The notes beneath the pieces are model-generated. The model was not told the DNA's origin and made no database searches. It worked only from the letters and a program-made list of their open reading frames with translations. A program made the position numbers and the translations under genes. 64,000 bases of DNA. It comes from Lewinellaceae bacterium (GTDB lineage: Bacteria > Bacteroidota > Bacteroidia > Chitinophagales > Saprospiraceae). Location of the stretch: assembly GCA_020636075.1 (NCBI GenBank), contig JACJYO010000009.1:62001-126000 (forward strand). Direction: 5' to 3'. The stretch's first letter is position 1, and the number at the start of each line of letters is the position of its first letter. Shown here piece after piece: positions 8,205 to 15,968 of the stretch.

Positions 8205-9896
8205 ATGGAACTATTCGATTGGATTGTGCTGGTGGCCGCGCTGGCAGGAGTTGTTATTTACGGTATCCGGAAAAGCCGGAATATTTACTCCAGTGATAAT
8301 TTTCTCGCCGGCAAACGGGATTTGCCCTGGTGGACGATCGGCCTGAGCGTGATGGCCACACAGGCCAGCGCCATAACTTTTCTGAGCACCCCGGGGCAGG
8401 GCTATTTCGATGGCATGCAATTCGTGCAGTTTTACTTTGGCTTGCCGATTGCCATGGTCTTTCTGGTCATTTTTATCCTGCCGGTATACTACAGCCTGAA
8501 AGTGACCACCGCCTACGAGTACCTCGAAGAGCGATTCGACTTGCGCATGCGTACGCTCACTGCGGGTTTGTTTTTGATTCAACGCGGTGTGGCAGCTTCC
8601 ATCAGTATTTATGCGCCCAGCATCATTCTCTGTGCTGTATTTGGTTGGAATCTGGCACTGACCAACTTCCTGATGGCGCTTTTTGTGGTGCTGTACACGA
8701 CCACCGGCGGAAGCGCGGCAGTGAGCCGAACACAGGAGTTGCAAATGACCATCATGCTGAGCGGTCTGGTGCTGGCGTTTATTCTTGTCTTGCATCAACT
8801 TCCGGAGGGGGTTGGGCTTACCGAAGCCTGGCAAATCGCCGGCGTTACCGGGAAAACCCAGGCGGTCGACTGGTCATTCGATTGGAATGACCGTTACAAT
8901 TTCTGGTCGGGGGTGTTGGGGGCCACGTTTTTATTTTTGTCGTACTTCGGGACCGACCAGAGCCAGGTTGGGCGTTACTTGTCCGGCAAATCGTTGCGGG
9001 AGAGCCGGCTCGGGTTGTTGTTCAACGGCTTAATAAAAATCCCCATGCAGTTCCTGGTGCTGTCGGTAGGGGTGATGGTGTACGTTTTTTACCAGTTTAA
9101 TGCGCCGCCATTGTATTTTAATCAGGTAAACCGAGCCAAAATTGATGGTACGGCACAGGAAATTCCCTTTGAACGGCTTGAAGCGCGCAACGACAGTTTG
9201 TTCATTCAAAAACAAAGCCTGCTCCAAAACCTTGCCGCCGATATGCGTGCCGGCAAAGCGGGAATACCGAACCAAACAAAGGCCCGGCTTCAGGAGATGG
9301 ATCAGGAACGAAAGGCGTTGCGCACCGATGCGGAAGCGCTCGTGAAAGAAGTCAGTCCGCTTGACGATTCGAATGATAAGGATTTTGTTTTTATCAATTT
9401 TATCCTGCAGCACATACCGACCGGGCTTACCGGCTTGATGTTGGCCATGATTTTTTGTGCCTCCTGGAGTACGACAGCTTCAGAGTTGAGCGCATTGACA
9501 GCCACCTCGGTTTCGGATATTTATCGCCGTTCGATCAACCCGGGCAAAGACGATGACCACTACTTCCGGATGTCCCGCTGGTTTAATGTCGGGTGGGGGG
9601 GATTCATTGTTCTTTTTGCGACCTATGCCGATTTATTTGATAACCTGATCCAGGCTGTGAACATGATCGGTTCAATCTTTTATGGCACGATTTTGGGCGT
9701 CTTTTTTACAGCGTTTTTTTTGAAGCAGGTAAAAGGGCGGGCGGTATTTTGGGCCGCTGTGATTGCAGAAATTATCGTGATTTACATGTTCTTTTTTGTG
9801 GATAAAGACGCTTATTTATGGTATAATCCGCTTGGTTGTGGTCTGGTGATGGGGATTAGCTGGTTTATGCAACAGTTGACGAATCGGATGAACTGA
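8205..9896 (+). CDS. Sodium:solute symporter (SSS family)
   Basis: 563 residues and about 13 membrane spans. The N-terminal block SDNFLAGKRDLPWWTIGLSV followed by ATQASAITFLSTPGQGY and the mid-protein SYFGTDQSQVGRYLSGKS are diagnostic of the SSS (SLC5-like) family, which couples solute uptake to the sodium gradient. An unusual hydrophilic insert of about 100 residues (roughly 305-400, rich in Gln/Arg/Glu) divides the middle spans; inserts at this place occur in Bacteroidota members of the family. The substrate (sugar, iodide, amino acid, etc.) cannot be told. It directly abuts the unknown membrane protein gene upstream. Confidence 0.93.
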   Translation: MELFDWIVLVAALAGVVIYGIRKSRNIYSSDNFLAGKRDLPWWTIGLSVMATQASAITFLSTPGQGYFDGMQFVQFYFGLPIAMVFLVIFILPVYYSLKVTTAYEYLEERFDLRMRTLTAGLFLIQRGVAASISIYAPSIILCAVFGWNLALTNFLMALFVVLYTTTGGSAAVSRTQELQMTIMLSGLVLAFILVLHQLPEGVGLTEAWQIAGVTGKTQAVDWSFDWNDRYNFWSGVLGATFLFLSYFGTDQSQVGRYLSGKSLRESRLGLLFNGLIKIPMQFLVLSVGVMVYVFYQFNAPPLYFNQVNRAKIDGTAQEIPFERLEARNDSLFIQKQSLLQNLAADMRAGKAGIPNQTKARLQEMDQERKALRTDAEALVKEVSPLDDSNDKDFVFINFILQHIPTGLTGLMLAMIFCASWSTTASELSALTATSVSDIYRRSINPGKDDDHYFRMSRWFNVGWGGFIVLFATYADLFDNLIQAVNMIGSIFYGTILGVFFTAFFLKQVKGRAVFWAAVIAEIIVIYMFFFVDKDAYLWYNPLGCGLVMGISWFMQQLTNRMN

Positions 9897-10024
9897 CGAC
9901 TAAGTAACTTGAGTTTAGGATTTTATTAACGCATACCGGCGTAGTTTTTGACAGTATACCATCGTTTTAAAAATACACCGACTGTATTAACCCAAATTTT
10001 TATTCACAAAAAACATTTAATCCA

Positions 10025-10093
10025 ATGTTGATCCTCACTTTTCTCCTATTTGTTCTTTTTGCTTTTGGAAATAAGATGCTGAAAGAAGCCTGA
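10025..10093 (+). CDS. Possible 22-residue hydrophobic peptide
   Basis: ATG to stop encodes MLILTFLLFVLFAFGNKMLK plus two residues: a single membrane-length hydrophobic helix with a charged tail. It lies 128 bases after the symporter stop and about 60 bases before a strong terminator, so it would fit a tiny transcript. It may be a membrane peptide (toxin-like or a transporter accessory) or chance. No ribosome-binding site is evident. Confidence 0.25.
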   Translation: MLILTFLLFVLFAFGNKMLKEA

Positions 10094-10154
10094 AAAGAAC
10101 CGGCAGTAAGCCTCGCATAGAAGCATTTTTTGCCTCCCTGAATTAACCAGAAAT

Positions 10155-10189
10155 CCCCTCCCGAAATCTTTCGGGAGGGGATTTTTTTT
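10155..10189 (+). terminator. Strong Rho-independent terminator
   Basis: Self-complementary arms of 12 bases (CCCTCCCGAAA-type, 10155-10166 and 10169-10180) are followed by eight T residues at 10182-10189. It ends transcripts reading rightward, from the symporter operon or from the tiny ORF at 10025. Confidence 0.8.
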
Positions 10190-10307
10190 GTGCATCGGGG
10201 TACTGGTTGGTTATGCGATTTTAACAAGAAGTATTTGGCAAAGTCAAGAGACTTCCTGAAGAAAGTCAAAGCCGGTATAGGTCATGAAGCCGGAGCGTTT
10301 GGTTGGT

Positions 10308-10448
10308 ATGACACCTGAGACAAAGCTGCGTGAACTAACTGAAAAAGGGCGGCCACCGAAGCAAACGTCATCCTCCTGCTCAATTTTAATTAGATCGAAT
10401 GAGGCTAAAAAGAAAAGCCGCCAGAACACTTACGTGTCCAGCGGCTAA
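10308..10448 (+). CDS. Possible 46-residue hydrophilic peptide
   Basis: Encodes MTPETKLRELTEKGRPPKQT followed by a Ser/Cys-rich stretch and a basic tail. It overlaps, in another frame, an open stretch starting at a GTG near 10191 that reads KKYLAKSRDFLKKVKAG and ends in GAFGWYDT. Either may be a real micro-peptide or a remnant; composition looks gene-like but there is no homology argument. Its end overlaps the minus-strand terminator hairpin. Confidence 0.2.
   Translation: MTPETKLRELTEKGRPPKQTSSSCSILIRSNEAKKKSRQNTYVSSG
10405..10446 (-). terminator. Minus-strand hairpin terminator
   Basis: Read on the minus strand, an AGCCGC/GCGGCT stem (10416-10446) with an inner ACAC/GTGT pairing is followed by TTTTCTTTTT (10405-10415 region). 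It would end the T9SS-cargo transcript from 10764 after a 320-base trailer, or a separate small RNA. Confidence 0.55.
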
Positions 10449-10763
10449 TAAACCCCAAAAAACCAAATGAAAACTATTCTTAAGACGCTGAAAGTAGCGT
10501 CGTTATTGCATAACTATCGGTCAAAATTACGTCATTAAATTCAATCAAACAACTTATAAGATTAAAATTTTTGACGAAAATTTTCAATTCCAGCGACAAA
10601 AGTAAAACGTCTATTTGAGACTTTTTTGAATAACAATGTAATTGTAAAAAAAAAGTAAAAAATGTTGCTAATCAGTTGATTAACACAAGACGTTACTGGA
10701 CGTGCGTTGCTCTTTTGCAACGATTACACTTGAACAGCAAATAAACTAAAAAGTTGTGGCAGT

Positions 10764-11876
10764 TTATAATTTTATAAAGGGCAAAGTCGAGAATTGTTGC
10801 TCTCCCCGAATCTGAAGCAGGTATTTGCCAGGGGGCAATTGATCGACGGGTAGTGAAATCTTGCTTACTGTAGGGGGGATATTGCCTGTGTGCATCTGCC
10901 CTCCCAAAGTATTATAAATGCAATATTGTATTGCATTTTCGGTTGTTCCAAACCGCTCTACATTTAGGACACCCGCAGCCGGCGAGGGATATAAATGAAT
11001 TTGTCTGCTACCTTCGATCGTTACCAGCCGAAGCACGCTATAGCTCTGGCTGCCATCCCAATCCACTTGCCGCAGGCGGTAATAATTTGTCCCGGGAGAC
11101 GGTTGCCGGTGCCGGAAAGTATATTGCTGCGGCAATTGGGTGGTGCCAAACCCGGCTACCTGGCCAATTGTGGCGAATTGTCTTCCGTCGGTACTATGTT
11201 CTACCGCGAAGTAGTCGTTATTGGTTTCAGTAGCCGTAGCCCAGTCGAGTTGGACTCCTTTTTCATTTTGCTTTGCTTCAAAGCGGGTAAGTTCAATTGG
11301 GAGCGAAAAGTCGGAGCCCACTGTGAAGTCATCGATGCGAAAGTTGGGAGCGGCAACATCGCAAGTCGCATTTGTAGCGGTAACATATGAAAACCGAAAT
11401 CGAAGATTAGCCACATTTTCAGCACCAGATGGAAGGTCATAATAAACACTTCCCCAAGCAGTATTTGCACCGGCTGAAACATCACTGTCGATCAAATTCC
11501 AGTTGGAGCCATCACTACTCCATTCCAATGCCAATTCACGATTCCATGCATTTGTAGCTCGCCGCCCAAATCCAACCCGGATATTTGTTTTACCGATGGT
11601 ATTGATAACATTAGCCACCGTTAGGGTTACAGTTGAACTGGTTGGTTGGCAATGTTGGAATATTACATTCTCTTCAGCCGATGCCTCAGGGCTGGTCGGT
11701 GAAGAAGAATAACAACAACTTTGGGCGGAAGAATTAAAAATGACAAAGACCCTGCTATCGTTTGCAGACCATCCCGCGGGGAAAAACCCATCATTAAACG
11801 TAACATTATAAAACGATTGCGCCTCTGCCAGTACGCTTATACTTGAGGCGATGACCAACAACCAAAGTTTTTGCAT
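10764..11876 (-). CDS. Secreted protein with T9SS type A C-terminal sorting domain
   Basis: 370 residues. Signal peptide ends at about AEAQ (residue 20). Residues 21-190 form a Cys-containing jelly-roll-like region (NVTFNDGFFPAGW start, RIDDFTVGS end), as in secreted Bacteroidota proteins that carry one carbohydrate-binding-like or pre-fibronectin module. Then comes the widespread ELTRFEAKQNEKGVQLDWAT / NYYRLRQVDWDGS segment (about 195-285), and finally the type IX sorting signal (IHLYPSPAAGVLNVE to the C-terminus). The protein should cross the outer membrane by the Por/T9SS machinery and be attached or released. No catalytic motif is visible. Confidence 0.88.
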   Translation of the reverse strand: MQKLWLLVIASSISVLAEAQSFYNVTFNDGFFPAGWSANDSRVFVIFNSSAQSCCYSSSPTSPEASAEENVIFQHCQPTSSTVTLTVANVINTIGKTNIRVGFGRRATNAWNRELALEWSSDGSNWNLIDSDVSAGANTAWGSVYYDLPSGAENVANLRFRFSYVTATNATCDVAAPNFRIDDFTVGSDFSLPIELTRFEAKQNEKGVQLDWATATETNNDYFAVEHSTDGRQFATIGQVAGFGTTQLPQQYTFRHRQPSPGTNYYRLRQVDWDGSQSYSVLRLVTIEGSRQIHLYPSPAAGVLNVERFGTTENAIQYCIYNTLGGQMHTGNIPPTVSKISLPVDQLPPGKYLLQIRGEQQFSTLPFIKL

Positions 11877-11925
11877 TTTCAGGGAGTGTTAATATTTTGA
11901 ATGAACAATACAAGGGATCCTCCTG

Positions 11926-11960
11926 CAAATTTACCCCGCATTTGTTCAATCTTTGTCAAA
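11926..11960 (-). promoter_or_regulatory. Candidate promoter for the T9SS cargo gene
   Basis: On the minus strand TAAATTTG (11926-11933) matches the TAnnTTTG -7 element, with TTTG (11957-11960) 23 bases upstream, slightly more than the usual 19-21. About 50 bases before the ATG at 11876. Confidence 0.35.
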
Positions 11961-12076
11961 TAAATAAACCCAGTAAACAAAAATAATGAACACTTAAAGT
12001 TGCCTTTAATCCATACATTGAACAGCGCCCGGTATCTTGACCACTGCAAAACAAATCATTATCATACTGGATACTT

Positions 12077-12799
12077 ATGAGGATACTTTTACTAGTGCTG
12101 ATTTTCGCACTTGCCGGCCGTATGCAAGCTCAGATAAGTCGAAATGCCCACTTTATCGAACTAGGCCTTGGACTCGCCGCCACCAACTACTCCGGCGACT
12201 TGGCAGAGCCGCACCTGGAAGTAGCACAAACCCGTATCGGCGGCCAACTGTTTGTGCGGTATCAGTTGCACCCGAATTTTTTGCTCCGCGGCCAGGTTTT
12301 TGGCGGCGTTGTTGCTGGTGATGACAAGCATTCGCCGGTACATGCCGGGCGCAACTTTAAATTTTCGACCACTTTGGTGGAAGTTTCCGGTTTGCTGGAA
12401 ATGGCGCTCGGAACGTATGCCTACGATCCTGTATTTAGTGCAGCCACCCTGTACATTTCGCCTTATTTGTTTGGCGGAGTTGGTGCTTGCTTTGCCCGGC
12501 CAAAAGTAACCTACTACGGTTCGGAAGCCCGGCGAGACTATTTTGTCAGGGCCCCATTGCCGGAAGGTGGTACAGGGCAAACACTCCTGGTTGCGCCTTT
12601 TGGTGTGGGTGTGCGTATGATTTCCCGCCAACAGATCAGCTTCGGACTGGAAGCCGCCGCCCGGCCTACCTTTTCCGACTTGTTCGATGGTGTAAGTCAA
12701 AACGGGAACAGTACGGAACGCGACTGGTTTTATACCGTGGGTTTTACCATGTCGTATTACCTGAACGGCCCATGGAATCCGCCATCAGCTAACTTTTAA
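12077..12799 (+). CDS. DUF6089-like outer-membrane barrel protein
   Basis: 240 residues. Signal peptide ends at about MQAQ (residue 17), followed by the sequence HFIELGLGLAATNYSGDLAE and a regular series of amphipathic strands ending in an aromatic-rich C-terminal strand. The ELGxxxGxxNYxGDL start is typical of the DUF6089 family, small Bacteroidota outer-membrane barrels of unknown role. Its 3' end overlaps the convergent fumarylacetoacetase gene by 11 bases. Confidence 0.78.
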   Translation: MRILLLVLIFALAGRMQAQISRNAHFIELGLGLAATNYSGDLAEPHLEVAQTRIGGQLFVRYQLHPNFLLRGQVFGGVVAGDDKHSPVHAGRNFKFSTTLVEVSGLLEMALGTYAYDPVFSAATLYISPYLFGGVGACFARPKVTYYGSEARRDYFVRAPLPEGGTGQTLLVAPFGVGVRMISRQQISFGLEAAARPTFSDLFDGVSQNGNSTERDWFYTVGFTMSYYLNGPWNPPSANF

Positions 12800-14036
12800 C
12801 CGGGTATTTTGCGGCAGGCAGCAGCTGCGAAACGACTTCACCAAAACCCACCCGAAACCCGTTTTTTTGTGCCCACCCGCGCATAATTACCGCGTCGCCA
12901 TCTTGCAAAAATGTCCGTGTGGAGCCATCATTCAGGGATACCGGTTTTTGGCCGCCCCAGGATAATTCCAGCATCGAACCGAAACTGCCGGCCTCCGGTC
13001 CACTGATCGTACCCGACGCCATCAAATCGCCGACCTGCACATTGCAGCCATTCGACGTGTGGTGCGCCAACTGCTGGGCCATCGACCAGTACAAATACCG
13101 CATATTAGATCGGCAAACCACCGTTTCGGAGCCATTCCCCGGCCGGATGCTTACTTCCAGATCGATATCGTAATTGCGCGAACCGGTAGTTTGCAGGTAA
13201 TCGAGTGGGGCCGGATTTTGTTTTGGCCCTTTGACCCGGAACGGTTTGAGCGCCTCGAGCGGAACGATCCAGGGGGACACCGATGAGCCAAAATTTTTAC
13301 CTAAAAATGGCCCAAGCGGCACGTATTCCCAACGTTGAATATCACGAGCACTCCAATCGTTGAACAACAATAACCCAAAAATATACTCCTCGGCCCGCTC
13401 CGCCGGAATGGGCTCGCCCATTGCGGTGTTTTTTCCGATTACAAACGCCATTTCCAGCTCAAAATCAAGCCGTTGCGACGGTGCGAATACGGGGGTGTCC
13501 TGATCTTTGGGGAGGAGCTGTCCATAGGGGCGCCGAACCGGCGAGCCGCTCACCACAATACTCGACGATCGGCCATGGTAGCCCACCGGAATCCAACGCC
13601 AGTTGGGAAGCAGCGGGTTGTCGGGCCGGAACATTTTGCCCACGTTCGTCGCATGTTCGATGCTGCTGTAAAAGTCGGTGTAGTCGCCCACGCGAATGGG
13701 CAGGAGCATTTGCACTTTTTGTCGCTCTACCAAAATCCGTGCAGCATTTTCCGGCGCCTGCGGCAGGCACAACCAAGTCTGGATTTTTCGCCGTACGCGG
13801 TTGGTAACCGTTTTGCCTTCGGCAATAAAATCGTTGAGCACGGGCTGCTCAAACAGTTTTTTGAAATAACGCTTTTTACCCAAAAGGCCACTTTCGGCGG
13901 CAGCAGCCAAATCGACGATGTGGTCGCCAATGGCTATGCCGGCGCGGGGATGGCCATCACCAGGATCAAAAATGCCGAAAGGAAGGTTGTGAATGGAAAA
14001 ATCGGAATCAGGTGCAATCGTAAGCCAAGTCTTCAT
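12789..14036 (-). CDS. fahA: Fumarylacetoacetase
   Basis: 415 residues, the family length. The enzyme splits fumarylacetoacetate to fumarate and acetoacetate, the last step of tyrosine/phenylalanine breakdown. Visible: the N-terminal SH3-like part beginning with FSIHNLPFGIF, the catalytic-region DYTDFYSSIEHATNVGKMFR with the active-site His near residue 134, and the metal-binding LDFELEMAFVIGK and LLFNDWSARDIQRWEY blocks. No other tyrosine-catabolism gene is nearby, so the operon is dispersed in this genome. Overlaps the convergent DUF6089 gene by 11 bases at the 3' end. Confidence 0.97.
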   Translation of the reverse strand: MKTWLTIAPDSDFSIHNLPFGIFDPGDGHPRAGIAIGDHIVDLAAAAESGLLGKKRYFKKLFEQPVLNDFIAEGKTVTNRVRRKIQTWLCLPQAPENAARILVERQKVQMLLPIRVGDYTDFYSSIEHATNVGKMFRPDNPLLPNWRWIPVGYHGRSSSIVVSGSPVRRPYGQLLPKDQDTPVFAPSQRLDFELEMAFVIGKNTAMGEPIPAERAEEYIFGLLLFNDWSARDIQRWEYVPLGPFLGKNFGSSVSPWIVPLEALKPFRVKGPKQNPAPLDYLQTTGSRNYDIDLEVSIRPGNGSETVVCRSNMRYLYWSMAQQLAHHTSNGCNVQVGDLMASGTISGPEAGSFGSMLELSWGGQKPVSLNDGSTRTFLQDGDAVIMRGWAQKNGFRVGFGEVVSQLLPAAKYPVKS

Positions 14037-14154
14037 GGCGGCAAAATTCGCAAATCCTTTTTGCCAAGCGAATAAACCGGAGCCTGATTTTCAGATTTTG
14101 GAAAATCCCGCTGGTTCTTTCGCCGGAACGCGGGGCCAGCGTCATTTTTTGGCT

Positions 14155-14162
14155 TAACTTTG
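14155..14162 (+). promoter_or_regulatory. Candidate -7 element for the DUF3467 gene
   Basis: TAACTTTG matches the TAnnTTTG consensus and lies 55 bases before the ATG at 14217; no TTG is found at the ideal upstream distance. Confidence 0.3.
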
Positions 14163-14216
14163 CCCCGAATATTAACCTGAATATTTAAATCACTAAAATT
14201 CATTCCCGTCCTAATC

Positions 14217-14534
14217 ATGGCAGAAAATAAGAATCAACAACCGGCAATAAATATTGAAATTTCAGAAGAAATCGCGGAGGGCATTTATTCCAACCTGGCA
14301 ATCATCTCGCACTCGAATTCTGAATTTGTGGTCGATTTTATTCGACTGATGCCCAATGTGCCGAAGGCAAAAGTGAAATCCCGCATAGTGCTCACACCCC
14401 AACATGCAAAACGGCTGTTGAATGCGTTGAAAGACAATTTGCAGAAATTTGAAATGCAATTTGGAACAATCGATGAGCCGGAACATTCTCAGCTCCCGCC
14501 CATGAATTTCAACACACCGCCGGCGCAGGCATAG
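14217..14534 (+). CDS. DUF3467 family protein
   Basis: 105 residues, cytoplasmic. The core NLAIISHSNSEFVVDFIRLMP and KSRIVLTPQHAKRLLNALKDNL is the DUF3467 signature, with the characteristic D-F and TP-xHAKRLL blocks. The family is small, widespread and uncharacterised; in many genomes it is a stand-alone gene. It faces a convergent lipoprotein gene 2 bases away. Confidence 0.9.
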   Translation: MAENKNQQPAINIEISEEIAEGIYSNLAIISHSNSEFVVDFIRLMPNVPKAKVKSRIVLTPQHAKRLLNALKDNLQKFEMQFGTIDEPEHSQLPPMNFNTPPAQA

Positions 14535-14536
14535 CG

Positions 14537-14959
14537 CTATTCTTTTTCAATAAAAAACTTCTGCGTTTGGTCGCTTTCGAAGGTGCTGGGGCGTACTGTT
14601 GGGCTGGTGCCTGCTTCGGCATCAAAGCGAAACGAAGTGTCGCTGTTCCATTCCAAAATACCGAACAAGGTTTTCCCGGCTAATGGTCCCGTTTCAAACC
14701 CGCTCAGGTCCAGTTCGATCGGCTGTTTTCCACAATCATAACGATACGCCATGGGAAACGTGTCGATTTTACTGCCAAAGCGAACCAACCATAGCCCATG
14801 ACCGTTTTCCTGAAAATAAAACGACTGTCCTTCCCGGGTCGACCAACGGCCGCTAAGCGTACGGCAGGTGGAGTCGGTACAGCCTGTGATCGACAGTAAA
14901 ATCAATAAGGTTATAGCCACGGGTGCGACTGGGATGTGGACATTACGCTGCTGCATCAT
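14537..14959 (-). CDS. Unknown small lipoprotein
   Basis: 140 residues. The N-terminus has a signal-peptide core (about 13-24) and a lipobox LLSITGC with Cys at about residue 27, so the mature protein is lipid-anchored. The rest is a compact beta-rich domain opening with CRTLSGRWSTREGQSFYF, of lipocalin-like length, but no family is recognised. It is monocistronic by position. Confidence 0.7.
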   Translation of the reverse strand: MMQQRNVHIPVAPVAITLLILLSITGCTDSTCRTLSGRWSTREGQSFYFQENGHGLWLVRFGSKIDTFPMAYRYDCGKQPIELDLSGFETGPLAGKTLFGILEWNSDTSFRFDAEAGTSPTVRPSTFESDQTQKFFIEKE

Positions 14960-15049
14960 GTTTTCGATTTGTACGGATACGGGTATAATGACAAAATACC
15001 GGCCTCTAAGGTGGCAAAAAACTGTTAAAATCGGGCATAAGTATTTTGC

Positions 15050-15745
15050 TCAGAGCAGCCCGCCGTCGGCAAAACTGAAATATCCGCGCTCGGAAACAAT
15101 CAGATGGTCGAGCAAGGGGAGGTCCAGCATCTCCCCCGCTTTGCGCAGGCGGCGCGTCAGTTCAATATCGGCCTGGCTGGCTTGCAAACTCCCGGAGGGA
15201 TGGTTGTGTATGGCAATCAGGGCGGCGGCGCGGGCATCCAACGCCAGTTTGAACACCATTTTTACATCAACAACGGTCCCGGCCAGCCCGCCACTGCTCA
15301 GGCGTTCACGGGCAACGACTGCATTACTTTTATTCAGCAAAAGCAGCCAAAATTCCTCATGGGACAAATCGGTGAGTAGCGGGGCTATAGCCTGGAATGC
15401 ATCGCCGCTGCCGGTAATGCGCGGGCGCTCCCGCAGGTCGGACAACTGGCGTCGGCGGCCCAACTCGAGGGCCGCGGCGATACTTACGGCTTTCGCTTCG
15501 CCAATGCCTTTGAACCGACATAGTTCGGAAATCGTGCGCTTTCCCAGCTCGTGCAAGTTGTAATCGACGGTCGACAAGAGGTGTTGAGCCAGCGTCACGG
15601 CGCTTTGACCAACTGTGCCGGAACCCAGCAAAATAGCCAGCAATTCGGCATCGGAAAGGGCACTTTTTCCTTTGAGTAACATTTTTTCGCGCGGACGATC
15701 TTCCTCGGCCCAGGCGGGAATAGCGCGGTAAACAGGATCAGACAT
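15050..15745 (-). CDS. radC: RadC/JAB-domain protein
   Basis: 231 residues from the ATG at 15743-15745 (MSDPVYRAIPAWAEEDRPRE), the standard RadC start; an in-frame upstream extension is open but not conserved-looking and overlaps the divergent gene. Helix-hairpin-helix region at about 45-90 (LCRFKGIGEAKAVSIAAA), then the JAB1/MPN+ metal site with HNHPSGSLQASQAD near residue 170-183. RadC was once called a DNA repair protein; its real activity is unresolved. Confidence 0.95.
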   Translation of the reverse strand: MSDPVYRAIPAWAEEDRPREKMLLKGKSALSDAELLAILLGSGTVGQSAVTLAQHLLSTVDYNLHELGKRTISELCRFKGIGEAKAVSIAAALELGRRRQLSDLRERPRITGSGDAFQAIAPLLTDLSHEEFWLLLLNKSNAVVARERLSSGGLAGTVVDVKMVFKLALDARAAALIAIHNHPSGSLQASQADIELTRRLRKAGEMLDLPLLDHLIVSERGYFSFADGGLL

Positions 15746-15968
15746 TATTGCAGATACGGTGTTGAAAGTGGTGGTTCGCAATGTGTCAGAAATTGATCCC
15801 CGCGACGAAAATACAAGCATTTTTGAGATGGTTTCGATAAAAAAATTGCCACCAGGATTACTTTTTAGGCATAAATTTGAAGTTTTAATAATCTGGCGCC
15901 ACCTGCTTGTTGACAATCCCTTTTCACATCCGACTATACTTAACCAAGGTGTAAAACATATCCGTTCT

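Larger units (their letters stand above)
9897..10763. other. 867-base interval without a normal-length gene
   Basis: Holds a 22-codon hydrophobic ORF (10025-10093), a strong terminator (10155-10189), a 46-codon ORF (10308-10448), a minus-strand hairpin with T-tail (10405-10446), and an A+T-rich stretch 10450-10760 that could carry a small minus-strand RNA: a TACTTTTG-type -7 element reads leftward near 10600, and a small hairpin (GACGC/GCGTC) lies at about 10484-10502. A 23-codon plus-strand ORF starting MKTILKTLKVASLLHNY lies near 10468. None of these is secure. Confidence 0.5.

Noticed and set aside
10000..10269. Minus-strand 89-codon frame in the gene-poor interval
   Set aside because: It runs through the strong terminator hairpin, has no signal of coding, and conflicts with the better plus-strand micro-ORF.
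15759..15968. Upstream part of the open frame of the PKD/barrel protein
   Set aside because: The signal peptide begins at 15969, so the first 70 codons are most likely not translated.
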